Below are positions 1 through 4,962 of a DNA stretch of 6,309 nucleotides, in pieces (position 1 is the stretch's first letter; each line of letters opens with the position of its first letter). The position numbers and the translations under genes were made by a program. The notes under the pieces are model-generated. The model worked only from the letters and a program-made list of their open reading frames with translations. It was not told where the DNA came from and made no database searches. The stretch comes from Bacillota bacterium (GTDB lineage Bacteria; Bacillota; Bacilli; Alicyclobacillales; SLC66). Location: assembly GCA_021821225.1 (NCBI GenBank), contig JAKACR010000166.1:1-6309 (forward strand), given 5' to 3'.

Positions 1-282
1 GCGCTTGATCGCGTCGTTTTCGGCGGGCAACCCAAAGGCGTCCCACCCCATGGGATGCAGCACGTCATAGCCCTGTAGTTTTTTATAGCGGCTCCAGACA
101 TCGGACAGGACGTAACCGCGCCAATGTCCGACGTGCAGTCCGGCGCCGGATGGATAGGGGAACATGTCCAGGCAATAGTACTTCTCTTTTCCCTCATCTC
201 CCGTCGTTTTGTGCGCCCCGGTATCCCGCCAGTAATCCCGCCATTTCGGTTCGATTGCCAGCGGATCGTAATGGTCCACCAT
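1..282 (-). CDS. leuS: Leucyl-tRNA synthetase, N-terminal 94 residues (3' end outside window)
   Basis: This class I aminoacyl-tRNA synthetase charges tRNA-Leu with leucine in the cytoplasm. Only the first 94 codons are in the window; the gene continues past position 1. The translation contains the signature start of the Rossmann catalytic domain: [14 protein letters not shown] at residues 40-53, where HVGH is the class I HIGH motif that binds ATP, followed by [16 protein letters not shown] at 74-89. These segments are diagnostic of LeuRS among the Leu/Ile/Val/Met group. The ATG at 280-282 is preceded by GGGAGG (293-298 on the minus strand) at 10 nt, which fixes the start. It is probably transcribed from its own promoter at 319-347. 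The residues after HVGH (WRGYVLSDV) and the AENDAIKR segment differ from what I remember of the Bacillus subtilis (PEGYTATDI, AEQYAL) and E. coli (VRNYTIGDV) enzymes, so this may be a separate LeuRS subgroup. Confidence 0.96.
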   Translation of the reverse strand, partial: MVDHYDPLAIEPKWRDYWRDTGAHKTTGDEGKEKYYCLDMFPYPSGAGLHVGHWRGYVLSDVWSRYKKLQGYDVLHPMGWDAFGLPAENDAIKR

Positions 283-318
283 TTCTGCGATGCCTCCCAC
301 GTCTGATCTATGATAGGT

Positions 319-347
319 AGTATATTGAAATGACACACCGGTCGCAA
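319..347 (-). promoter_or_regulatory. Sigma-A-type promoter of leuS
   Basis: Read on the minus strand, a -35 box TTGCGA (342-347; 4 of 6 consensus bases) is separated by exactly 17 bp from a -10 box TATACT (319-324; 5 of 6). The expected start is near 312, giving a leader of about 30 nt before the leuS ATG at 282. It lies just downstream of the tRNA terminator, so leuS appears to be transcribed separately from the tRNA array. The call rests on box matches and position only. Confidence 0.65.
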
Positions 348-354
348 ATGGCAC

Positions 355-404
355 AAAAACACGCGGGGCCGTTTCCCGTTCATACGGGTAACCGATCCCC
401 GCGT
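355..404 (-). terminator. Two-tier hairpin terminator after the Ala-Asn-Ser tRNA array
   Basis: An outer perfect 8-bp stem (361-368 with 397-404, ACGCGGGG/CCCCGCGT) encloses an inner 5-bp stem CCCGT/ACGGG (375-379 with 384-388) with a 4-nt loop. On the minus strand the outer stem is followed within one base by TTTTT (355-359), as in a Rho-independent terminator. It sits 33 nt beyond the 3' end of the tRNA-Ser gene and just ahead of the leuS promoter, which fits an end to tRNA transcription. The unpaired bases between the two stems are unusual for a simple terminator. Confidence 0.7.
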
Positions 405-436
405 CAAGCGCGCATTTCCACGAAGCAAAAAAACCA

Positions 437-527
437 CGGAGTGAGAGGGATTCGAACCCTCGATACGCCTTATAGGCGTATACTCGCTTAGCAGGCGAGC
501 GCCTTCGACCAACTCGGCCATCACTCC
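437..527 (-). tRNA. tRNA-Ser(GCU)
   Basis: The minus strand folds as a complete class II tRNA. It has acceptor GGAGTGA/TCACTCC (7 of 7 pairs), anticodon stem CTCGC/GCGAG with loop CTGCTAA (anticodon GCU, reading AGC/AGU), and a long variable arm with a 7-bp stem ATACGCC/GGCGTAT. The T arm is GAGGG/CCCTC with loop TTCGAAT, and the discriminator base is G, as bacterial tRNA-Ser requires. CCA is not encoded (TGG follows), so it must be added by CCA-adding enzyme. The gene is 91 nt long and lies 7 nt after the tRNA-Asn gene as the last member of the array. Confidence 0.97.
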
Positions 528-534
528 ACGCATC

Positions 535-608
535 TGGCTCCCGAGCAGGATTCGAACCTGCGACCCTCCGGTTAACAGCCGGATGCTCTACCGCTGAGGT
601 ATCGAGGA
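535..608 (-). tRNA. tRNA-Asn(GUU), irregular acceptor and D stems
   Basis: The anticodon arm TCCGG-CTGTTAA-CCGGA (anticodon GUU) and the T arm GCAGG-TTCGAAT-CCTGC identify tRNA-Asn, and CCA is encoded. Two defects are visible. First, the 5' acceptor strand is TCCTCGA (7 nt), but between the T stem and the G-CCA end there are only six bases (TCGGGA), one fewer than normal, so a 5' C is left unpaired. Second, the D stem is CCTC/GAGC, giving C10-C25 instead of the usual G10-C25. The total is 74 nt with CCA, where 75 is expected. The alternative reading, a 7-nt strand TCGGGAG, gives a C-A mismatch, a C discriminator and no CCA. It could be a decayed or duplicate gene, a tolerated variant, or sequencing errors. 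Its neighbours are 8 nt upstream (Ala) and 7 nt downstream (Ser). Confidence 0.88.
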
Positions 609-616
609 AAACAAGG

Positions 617-689
617 TGGAGATAAGCGGACTCGAACCGCTGACCCCCTGCGTGCAAGGCAGGTGCTCTACCAACTGAGCTATATCCCC
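617..689 (-). tRNA. tRNA-Ala(UGC)
   Basis: The minus strand gives a clean 73-nt cloverleaf. The acceptor is GGGGATA/TATCTCC, including the G3-U70 wobble pair that marks tRNA-Ala for alanyl-tRNA synthetase. The D arm is GCTC/GAGC, the anticodon arm CCTGC-CTTGCAC-GCAGG (anticodon UGC), the T arm AGCGG-TTCGAGT-CCGCT, and the discriminator is A. The bases after the discriminator are CCT, so a full CCA is not encoded. It is the first gene of the Ala-Asn-Ser array, with a leader of about 50 nt from the predicted promoter. Confidence 0.97.
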
Positions 690-747
690 GTGAACAGCCA
701 CCGATAGCCAGTGCGCGACAGCTTTCCGCACCGGAGCCACGAACGCT

Positions 748-776
748 ATTGTACCGCGTCGCACCGCATGATGCAA
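748..776 (-). promoter_or_regulatory. Sigma-A-type promoter of the tRNA array
   Basis: On the minus strand a -10 box TACAAT (748-753; 5 of 6) is preceded at exactly 17 bp by TTGCAT (771-776), which keeps the conserved TTG of the -35 box but only 3 of 6 bases overall. The predicted start is near 741, about 50 nt upstream of tRNA-Ala. Position and spacing support it; the -35 box is weak. Confidence 0.55.
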
Positions 777-813
777 GCATTTTGTGGCATGTGCGGCATT
801 TCTGCGGACGCGA

Positions 814-867
814 AAATCGCCCAGCCGCCTTCAGGACCAGTGGTAGAGTCGGCGGAATGGGCGATTT
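814..867 (-). terminator. Long hairpin, probable terminator of the SASP gene
   Basis: A perfect 10-bp outer stem (814-823 with 858-867, AAATCGCCCA/TGGGCGATTT) continues into a 5-bp inner stem CCGCC/GGCGG (825-829 with 851-855). The two stems are offset by one base on one side and two on the other, and the loop is 21 nt. The structure begins 18 nt past the SASP stop codon. On the minus strand the stem runs into a short T-run (ATTTTC), so the U-tract is weak. The same structure could also act on plus-strand transcription, but no plus-strand gene ends here. Confidence 0.6.
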
Positions 868-885
868 GACCGGAAGCAGGAAACG

Positions 886-1107
886 TCAGTGCACAAACCG
901 ACCCGCTATCTGCTGTTCCGCCAGAGCGACGAGTCTGCGCGTGATCTGACCGCCAATTTTCCCGGTGTCGCGCGTGGTCATGGTGCCCCAGTAACCGTCC
1001 TGCGGCACCTGGATGCCAAGCTCCTGCGCGATTTCGTACTTGAGTTGATCGAGTGCGCGAATGGCCTGCGTAACCACCGGAGTATTGCGAGTTTGACCGG
1101 ATGCCAT
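886..1107 (-). CDS. Alpha/beta-type small acid-soluble spore protein (SASP)
   Basis: This is a 73-residue DNA-binding protein of the dormant endospore. Alpha/beta SASPs coat the forespore chromosome, shift it toward an A-like form, protect it from UV and heat, and are degraded at germination as an amino-acid store. The family hallmark K-x-E-I-A-x-E-L-G-I is present at residues 23-32 (KYEIAQELGI). It includes the site where germination protease GPR cuts after the Glu (E25). The second conserved block, TGKIGGQITRRLVALAEQQ (48-66), is the C-terminal DNA-binding helix region. The residues GYWG at 38-41 lie in the linker between the two conserved blocks. An ATG two codons further upstream is in frame, but AAAGGGGG (1116-1123) lies 8 nt before this ATG and only 2 nt before the other, so the downstream start is chosen. 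Expression is expected late, in the forespore, from the sigma-G-type promoter at 1139-1168. Which ssp paralogue it is cannot be told. Confidence 0.95.
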   Translation of the reverse strand: MASGQTRNTPVVTQAIRALDQLKYEIAQELGIQVPQDGYWGTMTTRDTGKIGGQITRRLVALAEQQIAGRFVH

Positions 1108-1138
1108 GAACATAACCCCCTTTTGATCATCGTGACGT

Positions 1139-1168
1139 TATTATGGCCGGGATTTTCACTCGTATGCG
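1139..1168 (-). promoter_or_regulatory. Sigma-G (or sigma-F) promoter of the SASP gene
   Basis: On the minus strand, CGCATA (1163-1168) and CATAATA (1139-1145) are separated by 17 bp. They match the forespore sigma-G consensus as I know it from B. subtilis (-35 G[ACT]AT[AG], -10 CAT[AT][ACT]TA). The start point would fall about 25 nt before the SASP ATG. Sigma-F recognises a similar sequence, so the two cannot be separated here, but SASP genes are classically sigma-G dependent. Confidence 0.7.
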
Positions 1169-1185
1169 TTTTCGCAAAAAAACGC
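1166..1185. repeat. Short inverted repeat between divergent promoters
   Basis: GCGTTTT (1166-1172) and AAAACGC (1179-1185) form a 7-bp inverted repeat with a 6-nt centre. It overlaps the -35 box of the SASP promoter and lies just upstream of the -10 box assigned to the hydrolase gene. It could be an operator for one of the divergent promoters, but A/T runs make such repeats easy to obtain by chance. Confidence 0.3.
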
Positions 1186-1198
1186 AACCGTTTCATCG

Positions 1199-1204
1199 TA
1201 TAAT
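1199..1204 (+). promoter_or_regulatory. Candidate -10 box for the hydrolase/radical SAM unit
   Basis: A perfect TATAAT lies 74 nt upstream of the hydrolase ATG on the plus strand. No good -35 hexamer is present at 16-18 bp (the sequence there is an A-run), and there is no extended -10 TGN, so the promoter is weak or depends on an activator. The leader would hold a small hairpin, GTGGG (1243-1247) with CCCAC (1257-1261), just upstream of the GAGGAG ribosome binding site. Confidence 0.4.
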
Positions 1205-1278
1205 AAGACGTGTACGAAAGCGTATAAGAACCTGTTCAAAAAGTGGGCAGGTAAGACCCACGCAGAGGAGCTGTTCTC

Positions 1279-1920
1279 ATGGCCGCGGAACAATCGATTC
1301 TCAACACGCCTACACACTGGGGCGCACCTTCGCCGTACGTCCTGACCCGTCACTCCCGAGGGTCGGAACACCTCGCCGTGCTGTTCCCCGGTCAGAACTA
1401 TCCCGTTGTGGCCCCACTGTTGTACTACGCTGGCAAAGCGGCGTTTGAAGCGGGTTGTGACGTCCTTTCCATCGAGTATGGCTACGTGACAAATCATCGG
1501 CCATACTCGATGGCAGAGCTCGCCGCGCTCGTGAATGAAGTGTCTGCTGGCATATCGTCCGTGCTGTCCGATCACTACAGCCGCGTGGTCTTTATCGGAA
1601 AAAGTCTCGGAACAGCGGTTGCAGCCGAGGTTGCGACACTGTCGCCGACTCCCGTGCGCAACCACATCTTTCTGACGCCCCTGCGCCGCACGATTCCTTT
1701 CCTGCAGGATGCGGACCATGCGCTGGTCATCGTTGGCGATCGCGACCCTCTCTTTGGCGGCGATGACATCCTGCAGCTTGCGGACATCCCCGGCCTGCAT
1801 GTTTCGGTTGTCGATGGCGCGGATCATGCACTGTATATAGAAGGCGATCACATGCGGTCACTGCACGCGCTGACTGACCTGACGGCGCAGTGCGCCCGGT
1901 TTTGCGCGGCCATGCACTGA
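1279..1920 (+). CDS. Small alpha/beta-hydrolase fold protein, function unknown
   Basis: This is a 213-residue cytosolic protein without signal peptide or membrane segments. It has the order expected of an alpha/beta hydrolase: an early strand and oxyanion region (HLAVLFPGQNYPV, 31-43), and a nucleophile elbow VVFIGKSLGTA (103-113) that fits GxSxG with Ser109. An acid strand VIVGDRDPLF (150-159) has Asp156 (or Asp154) as the likely acid, and a histidine loop DGADHAL (179-185) has His183. A complete Ser-Asp-His triad is therefore likely, and the protein is probably an esterase, peptidase or thioesterase-like enzyme with unknown substrate. At 213 residues it is compact, with little room for a lid domain. 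The ATG is preceded by AGAGGAG (1264-1270) at 8 nt. It is followed 57 nt later by the radical SAM gene on the same strand with no terminator between, so the two are probably co-transcribed. It is divergent from the SASP gene. Confidence 0.85.
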   Translation: MAAEQSILNTPTHWGAPSPYVLTRHSRGSEHLAVLFPGQNYPVVAPLLYYAGKAAFEAGCDVLSIEYGYVTNHRPYSMAELAALVNEVSAGISSVLSDHYSRVVFIGKSLGTAVAAEVATLSPTPVRNHIFLTPLRRTIPFLQDADHALVIVGDRDPLFGGDDILQLADIPGLHVSVVDGADHALYIEGDHMRSLHALTDLTAQCARFCAAMH

Positions 1921-1977
1921 CCCGCGAATCCCACTCGGACAGGCCATGGACCGAATTCGATAATGAGGTGAAGACGC

Positions 1978-3117
1978 ATGCCGGACACGATTGCCGTGCG
2001 GCTCCGCCCACGCACGCTTGCGGTGGAATCCGGCGCGGCGACGCACCATTTTGACCGCAGTGGACGCTTGACCTTTTCCACGTCCCCGGGCGAAACGGTG
2101 CGCCGTTCGCTTGACGACCGGGCGCTGCGCGTCTCGATCTCCTCTGGAACAAGGAAGTACCAGTGGCTTGCAGCCGAAGACAAAACGCAGTGGTACAAAG
2201 AAGCGCTCGCGCTCGCCGCGGAAGCGGTGCGCGCCAACGCCGCTCCCGCGATCCGCGAGTGGGCCTGTCGCATTGCTAAATGGTCTCCAGAACGGCTCGC
2301 CCTGGACGCACAGGCATTTTCCCGTGTGTACCTGCCGATCAGCATCTTGCCGCCGGACCAATACCATACGCTCGTCGTGCAGATCGCCCAAGGCTGCTCG
2401 TACAACCGCTGCCTCTTTTGCGATTTCTACCGCGACCGGCCGTTTCGCATCAAAACGTCCGAAGAACTGGATGCACACATCGCAGGTCTGCGCAGTTTCT
2501 TCGCCGAACGCCTCCCGGACCGCAGTGGTGTGTTCCTTGGCGACGGAAATGCGCTCGTCGTGCCGACCGACCGACTGTTGGCCATGATGGATGGGATCCA
2601 GCGGAAACTGACAGAGGCGGCCGACAGCTTTTCCACGTTCATGGACACCTTCACGCTGGAACGAAAAACGCTTGCCGAACTGACCCGGATTCGCCAGGCC
2701 GGCCTGACAACCGTATACAGCGGCCTGGAGACCGGCTCCGACCGCCTGCGCGCCATTTTGCGCAAACCGGGCGCGGCGCAAGAGGCGGCCCACGCGCTAA
2801 CCCAACTCAAAGCGGCCGGTTTCCGCCTCGGCGTCATCGTGCTCGTCGGCGCGGGAGGTCCGTCGTTTGCCGCCGAGCACTTGCTCCAGACCAAAAGGAT
2901 ACTGGAGACAATCGATCTTTCCCCGCGTGACATCGTCTTTCTGTCCCCGTTTGTCGAACCGCCGCTTGCCGACTACCGCGCCGCCGTTCGCGCAGGCCGG
3001 CTGTCCGCGTTCACGGACGCCGAGATCGCGCAGGAGACGGCACGCTGGCGCACGGCGCTGGACCCTCTTGACGCAAAGGTCACGGTTTACTCGCTCCGGG
3101 AGTACATGTACTGGTGA
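1978..3117 (+). CDS. Radical SAM protein with CX4CX2C cluster motif
   Basis: This 379-residue protein is predicted to bind a [4Fe-4S] cluster and S-adenosylmethionine and to start radical chemistry. The cluster motif GCSYNRCLFC (139-148) uses Cys140, Cys145 and Cys148, a CX4CX2C spacing, where most radical SAM enzymes have CX3CX2C. The aromatic before the last Cys, typical of the family, is kept (Phe147). Further core signals are FLGDGNAL (186-193), in the position of the GGE-like SAM-binding loop, GLETGSDRL (249-257), typical of the fifth strand of Elp3/COG1032-like proteins, and VIVLVGAGG (286-294). About 115 residues precede the core, ending in a LPISILPPDQYH segment; this N-terminal part has no function I recognise. 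There is no cobalamin-binding or TRAM domain and no obvious extra Fe-S cluster at the C-terminus. The start is fixed by GAGGTGA (1965-1971) at 6 nt. It is probably co-transcribed with the hydrolase. The substrate is unknown. Confidence 0.9.
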   Translation: MPDTIAVRLRPRTLAVESGAATHHFDRSGRLTFSTSPGETVRRSLDDRALRVSISSGTRKYQWLAAEDKTQWYKEALALAAEAVRANAAPAIREWACRIAKWSPERLALDAQAFSRVYLPISILPPDQYHTLVVQIAQGCSYNRCLFCDFYRDRPFRIKTSEELDAHIAGLRSFFAERLPDRSGVFLGDGNALVVPTDRLLAMMDGIQRKLTEAADSFSTFMDTFTLERKTLAELTRIRQAGLTTVYSGLETGSDRLRAILRKPGAAQEAAHALTQLKAAGFRLGVIVLVGAGGPSFAAEHLLQTKRILETIDLSPRDIVFLSPFVEPPLADYRAAVRAGRLSAFTDAEIAQETARWRTALDPLDAKVTVYSLREYMYW

Positions 3118-3122
3118 ACGCC

Positions 3123-3157
3123 CCATGGGAACGTCCCCCCGCGCATCGTTCCCATGG
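3123..3157. terminator. Inverted repeat between convergent genes, possible bidirectional terminator
   Basis: A perfect 11-bp stem (3123-3133 with 3147-3157, CCATGGGAACG/CGTTCCCATGG) with a 13-nt GC-rich loop fills the 53-bp gap between the convergent radical SAM and permease genes. It begins 6 nt after the radical SAM stop and 14 nt after the permease stop. No T-run follows directly on either strand; a T-rich TTATTTT starts 14 nt later on the plus strand. Termination by this hairpin is an inference from position. Confidence 0.5.
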
Positions 3158-3170
3158 AAATGCCCGCGGC

Positions 3171-3998
3171 TTATTTTGACGTCAGCGCGATACCGCGCAG
3201 AATATACTGCTGCGCGAAAAAGAAGATCAGGATGGGAACGAGCGTGACGAGCGCCGACATCGCCATCAACTGGTTCCACGGTGTACAGTCACAACTGCTG
3301 GTGAAAGCGGCGAGCCCGAGCGAGAGCGTGTACTTCGAGTTTGAATCGATGTAGATCAACGGCCCGAGAAAATCATTCCAGGCAAACTGAAAATGAAAGA
3401 TGAACGCCGTGGCGATGGCGGGCACGGCAAGCGGCATGGCAATCTGGGCATACAACCGGAAGTAGCCGCAGCCGTCCACCTTCCCCGCCTCAAACACTTC
3501 ATTTGGAATTCCGGCAAAAAACTGCCGGAACAGAAAGATCAGAAACGGCAGACCGAGCCACGCCGGAACGATGAGCGGCAGATAGGTGTTGATCCAACCG
3601 AGCTGCTTGAAAAGCAGGTATTGCGGAATCATGACCACCGCGTAAGGGATCATCAGGCCGCTTAACACAAGGATAAAAAGCACATTTTTCCCCGGCATGC
3701 GGAGCTTTGCAAAGGCGAAGCCGATCATCGACGAGGAAATAACGCCGCCGATTGAAGACAACAGCGCGATCTCCAAGGTATTGAAGAAATACTGCAGAAA
3801 CGGCATGGTGGCCATGCCTTTGCTGTATCCGTTAAACGTCCAGGGATTGGGCCACAGGTTCGGCGGAAACGAGATGATCTGATTATTGTGCTGAAAAGAA
3901 GCCAGCACCATCCACAGGGTCGGGAACACGACGATGATAGCGCCCGGAACCAGCAACAACAACCCCACAATGCGGTATACGCGGCTTCTGTACGCCAT
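3171..3998 (-). CDS. Carbohydrate ABC transporter permease, MalG type
   Basis: This is a 275-residue inner subunit of a CUT1-family sugar importer. Together with the MalF-type partner it forms the transmembrane channel, and its cytoplasmic EAA loop docks on the ATPase. Six hydrophobic segments can be seen at about 10-32, 74-97, 105-127, 138-158, 190-212 and 243-266. The EAA loop lies between the fourth and fifth (VFEAGKVDGCGYFRLYAQI, 168-186, with the conserved Glu170, Ala171, Asp175 and Gly176, then MPL). WNDFLGPL at 207-214 is typical of MalG-type permeases. Length and layout are normal. The ATG lies 6 nt after AAAGGAGG (4005-4012) and 21 nt after the upstream permease stop, so the two are translationally linked in one operon. 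A CDC pair (Cys236, Cys238) sits in the predicted external loop before the last membrane segment. The sugar is unknown. Confidence 0.95.
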   Translation of the reverse strand: MAYRSRVYRIVGLLLLVPGAIIVVFPTLWMVLASFQHNNQIISFPPNLWPNPWTFNGYSKGMATMPFLQYFFNTLEIALLSSIGGVISSSMIGFAFAKLRMPGKNVLFILVLSGLMIPYAVVMIPQYLLFKQLGWINTYLPLIVPAWLGLPFLIFLFRQFFAGIPNEVFEAGKVDGCGYFRLYAQIAMPLAVPAIATAFIFHFQFAWNDFLGPLIYIDSNSKYTLSLGLAAFTSSCDCTPWNQLMAMSALVTLVPILIFFFAQQYILRGIALTSK

Positions 3999-4019
3999 GG
4001 CGCGCCTCCTTTCTGCAGA

Positions 4020-4958
4020 TTAAAGATCAAGACCGCCGTAATACACCCAGCGGGCAGACGTTTTGAAAATGAACGTCGTCAGGATCAGCACGGCGATGAA
4101 CAACACCCACGCCTGCGCGGACGCCAGTCCCATCTTGAAGTACTGGAAGGCGTTGTCGTAAATGTTGAGTGAATAGAAGTACGTGGCGTAATCCGGTCCG
4201 CCCTGCGTCATCATGTACGCCTGCACGAAGGTTTGAAACGCGCCGATCATGCCCAGAATCAAGTTCAGCAAAATCTGCGGCGTCAGCATCGGGATGGTGA
4301 TGTGAATCAGGCGATGCCAGGCGGTCGCTCCGTCGATGTCGACCGCCTCGTACAGTTCCTGCGGGATGGACTGCAATCCGGCAAGAAAGATGATCATGGC
4401 CGACCCGATCCCCCACGCACTCATGATGATCAAGGCCGGCAGCGCCCACACCGGATCCGCCAGCCAGCTCGGACCGTTGACGTGAAAGGCCGTCTTTAGC
4501 ACGACATCGGCCAGTCCGTACTGCGGCAGGAAGAGAAACATCCACAACATCGACGTTGCGGCAATCGGCAAAACGTTCGGGAGGTAGTAGATGGTGCGCA
4601 GCAGGCGCATACCGGGCACGCGCAGATTGAGCAGCAGCGCGGTGAAAAGCCCGAGAATCAGTTGGATGGCAACCGTGCTGACGGCGTAGATCAGCGTCAC
4701 CGTGATCGAATGCACGAAAAGCGGATCCTGGAATAGCGCCTGGTAATTGCCGAATCCGATCCATGACGCGGGAGACAGCACACTGTAGTTCGTGAAACTG
4801 AGATACGCCGACATAATCATCGGGTACAGCGTGAGCGCCAGAAATCCCAGGATCCAGGGCGATGTGAAAATGAGAAACCACATGATTTCCGTGCGTTGCA
4901 GCGAAGATTTATTTGCCTTCGGCTTCGTGGATTGGGTTTGGGATACTGTGGCCGCCAT
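4020..4958 (-). CDS. Carbohydrate ABC transporter permease, MalF/UgpA type
   Basis: This 312-residue membrane protein is the second half of the CUT1 importer channel. A polar, lysine-rich N-terminus (1-24) precedes six hydrophobic segments at roughly 27-50, 83-110, 121-144, 168-195, 222-247 and 280-300. The EAA loop LYEAVDIDGATAWHRLIHIT (202-221, followed by IP) has the conserved Glu204, Ala205, Asp209 and Gly210. The motif MTQGGP at 250-255 is a hallmark of MalF/UgpA-type subunits. The protein lacks the large periplasmic insertion and two extra membrane helices of E. coli MalF, as is usual for Gram-positive relatives. The ATG is 8 nt after AAGGGGG (4967-4973). That ribosome binding site overlaps the last codons of the binding-protein gene, whose stop is only 4 nt upstream, so translation is probably coupled. 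Confidence 0.95.
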   Translation of the reverse strand: MAATVSQTQSTKPKANKSSLQRTEIMWFLIFTSPWILGFLALTLYPMIMSAYLSFTNYSVLSPASWIGFGNYQALFQDPLFVHSITVTLIYAVSTVAIQLILGLFTALLLNLRVPGMRLLRTIYYLPNVLPIAATSMLWMFLFLPQYGLADVVLKTAFHVNGPSWLADPVWALPALIIMSAWGIGSAMIIFLAGLQSIPQELYEAVDIDGATAWHRLIHITIPMLTPQILLNLILGMIGAFQTFVQAYMMTQGGPDYATYFYSLNIYDNAFQYFKMGLASAQAWVLFIAVLILTTFIFKTSARWVYYGGLDL

Positions 4959-4962
4959 GTCG

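Noticed and set aside
749..1203. Open frames on the plus strand across the tRNA promoter and SASP gene
   Set aside because: They lie opposite the SASP gene or in the GC-rich intergenic hairpin, have no ribosome binding site and resemble no protein family. The SASP frame explains the region.
1228..1237. GAACCTGTTC as a possible LexA/DinR box
   Set aside because: The Bacillus box has GAAC and GTTC separated by four bases; here the spacing is two, so the site does not fit.
1229..1250. CCTGTTCAAAAAGTGGGCAGG as a possible insertion-sequence end remnant
   Set aside because: It is loosely like some transposon termini, but no partner terminal repeat, target duplication or transposase fragment is present.
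1156..1851. Long minus-strand open frame opposite the hydrolase gene
   Set aside because: It is antisense to a gene with a clear catalytic triad and strong RBS. The translation is rich in Arg, His and Gln without motifs, as expected from the complement of GC-rich coding sequence.
1935..1964. CGGACA plus GATAAT as an internal promoter before the radical SAM gene
   Set aside because: The start would fall about 7 nt before the ATG and inside the ribosome binding site, so a usable mRNA leader would be missing.
1858..2793. Minus-strand open frame of about 311 codons opposite the radical SAM gene
   Set aside because: It shadows a gene with a cluster motif and family signatures; its own translation shows no recognisable domain or RBS.
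4027..4881. Alternative-frame open frame on the same strand as the MalF-type permease
   Set aside because: It is a +1 or +2 shadow frame, rich in Arg and His with no membrane segments; the permease frame has six hydrophobic segments and an EAA motif.
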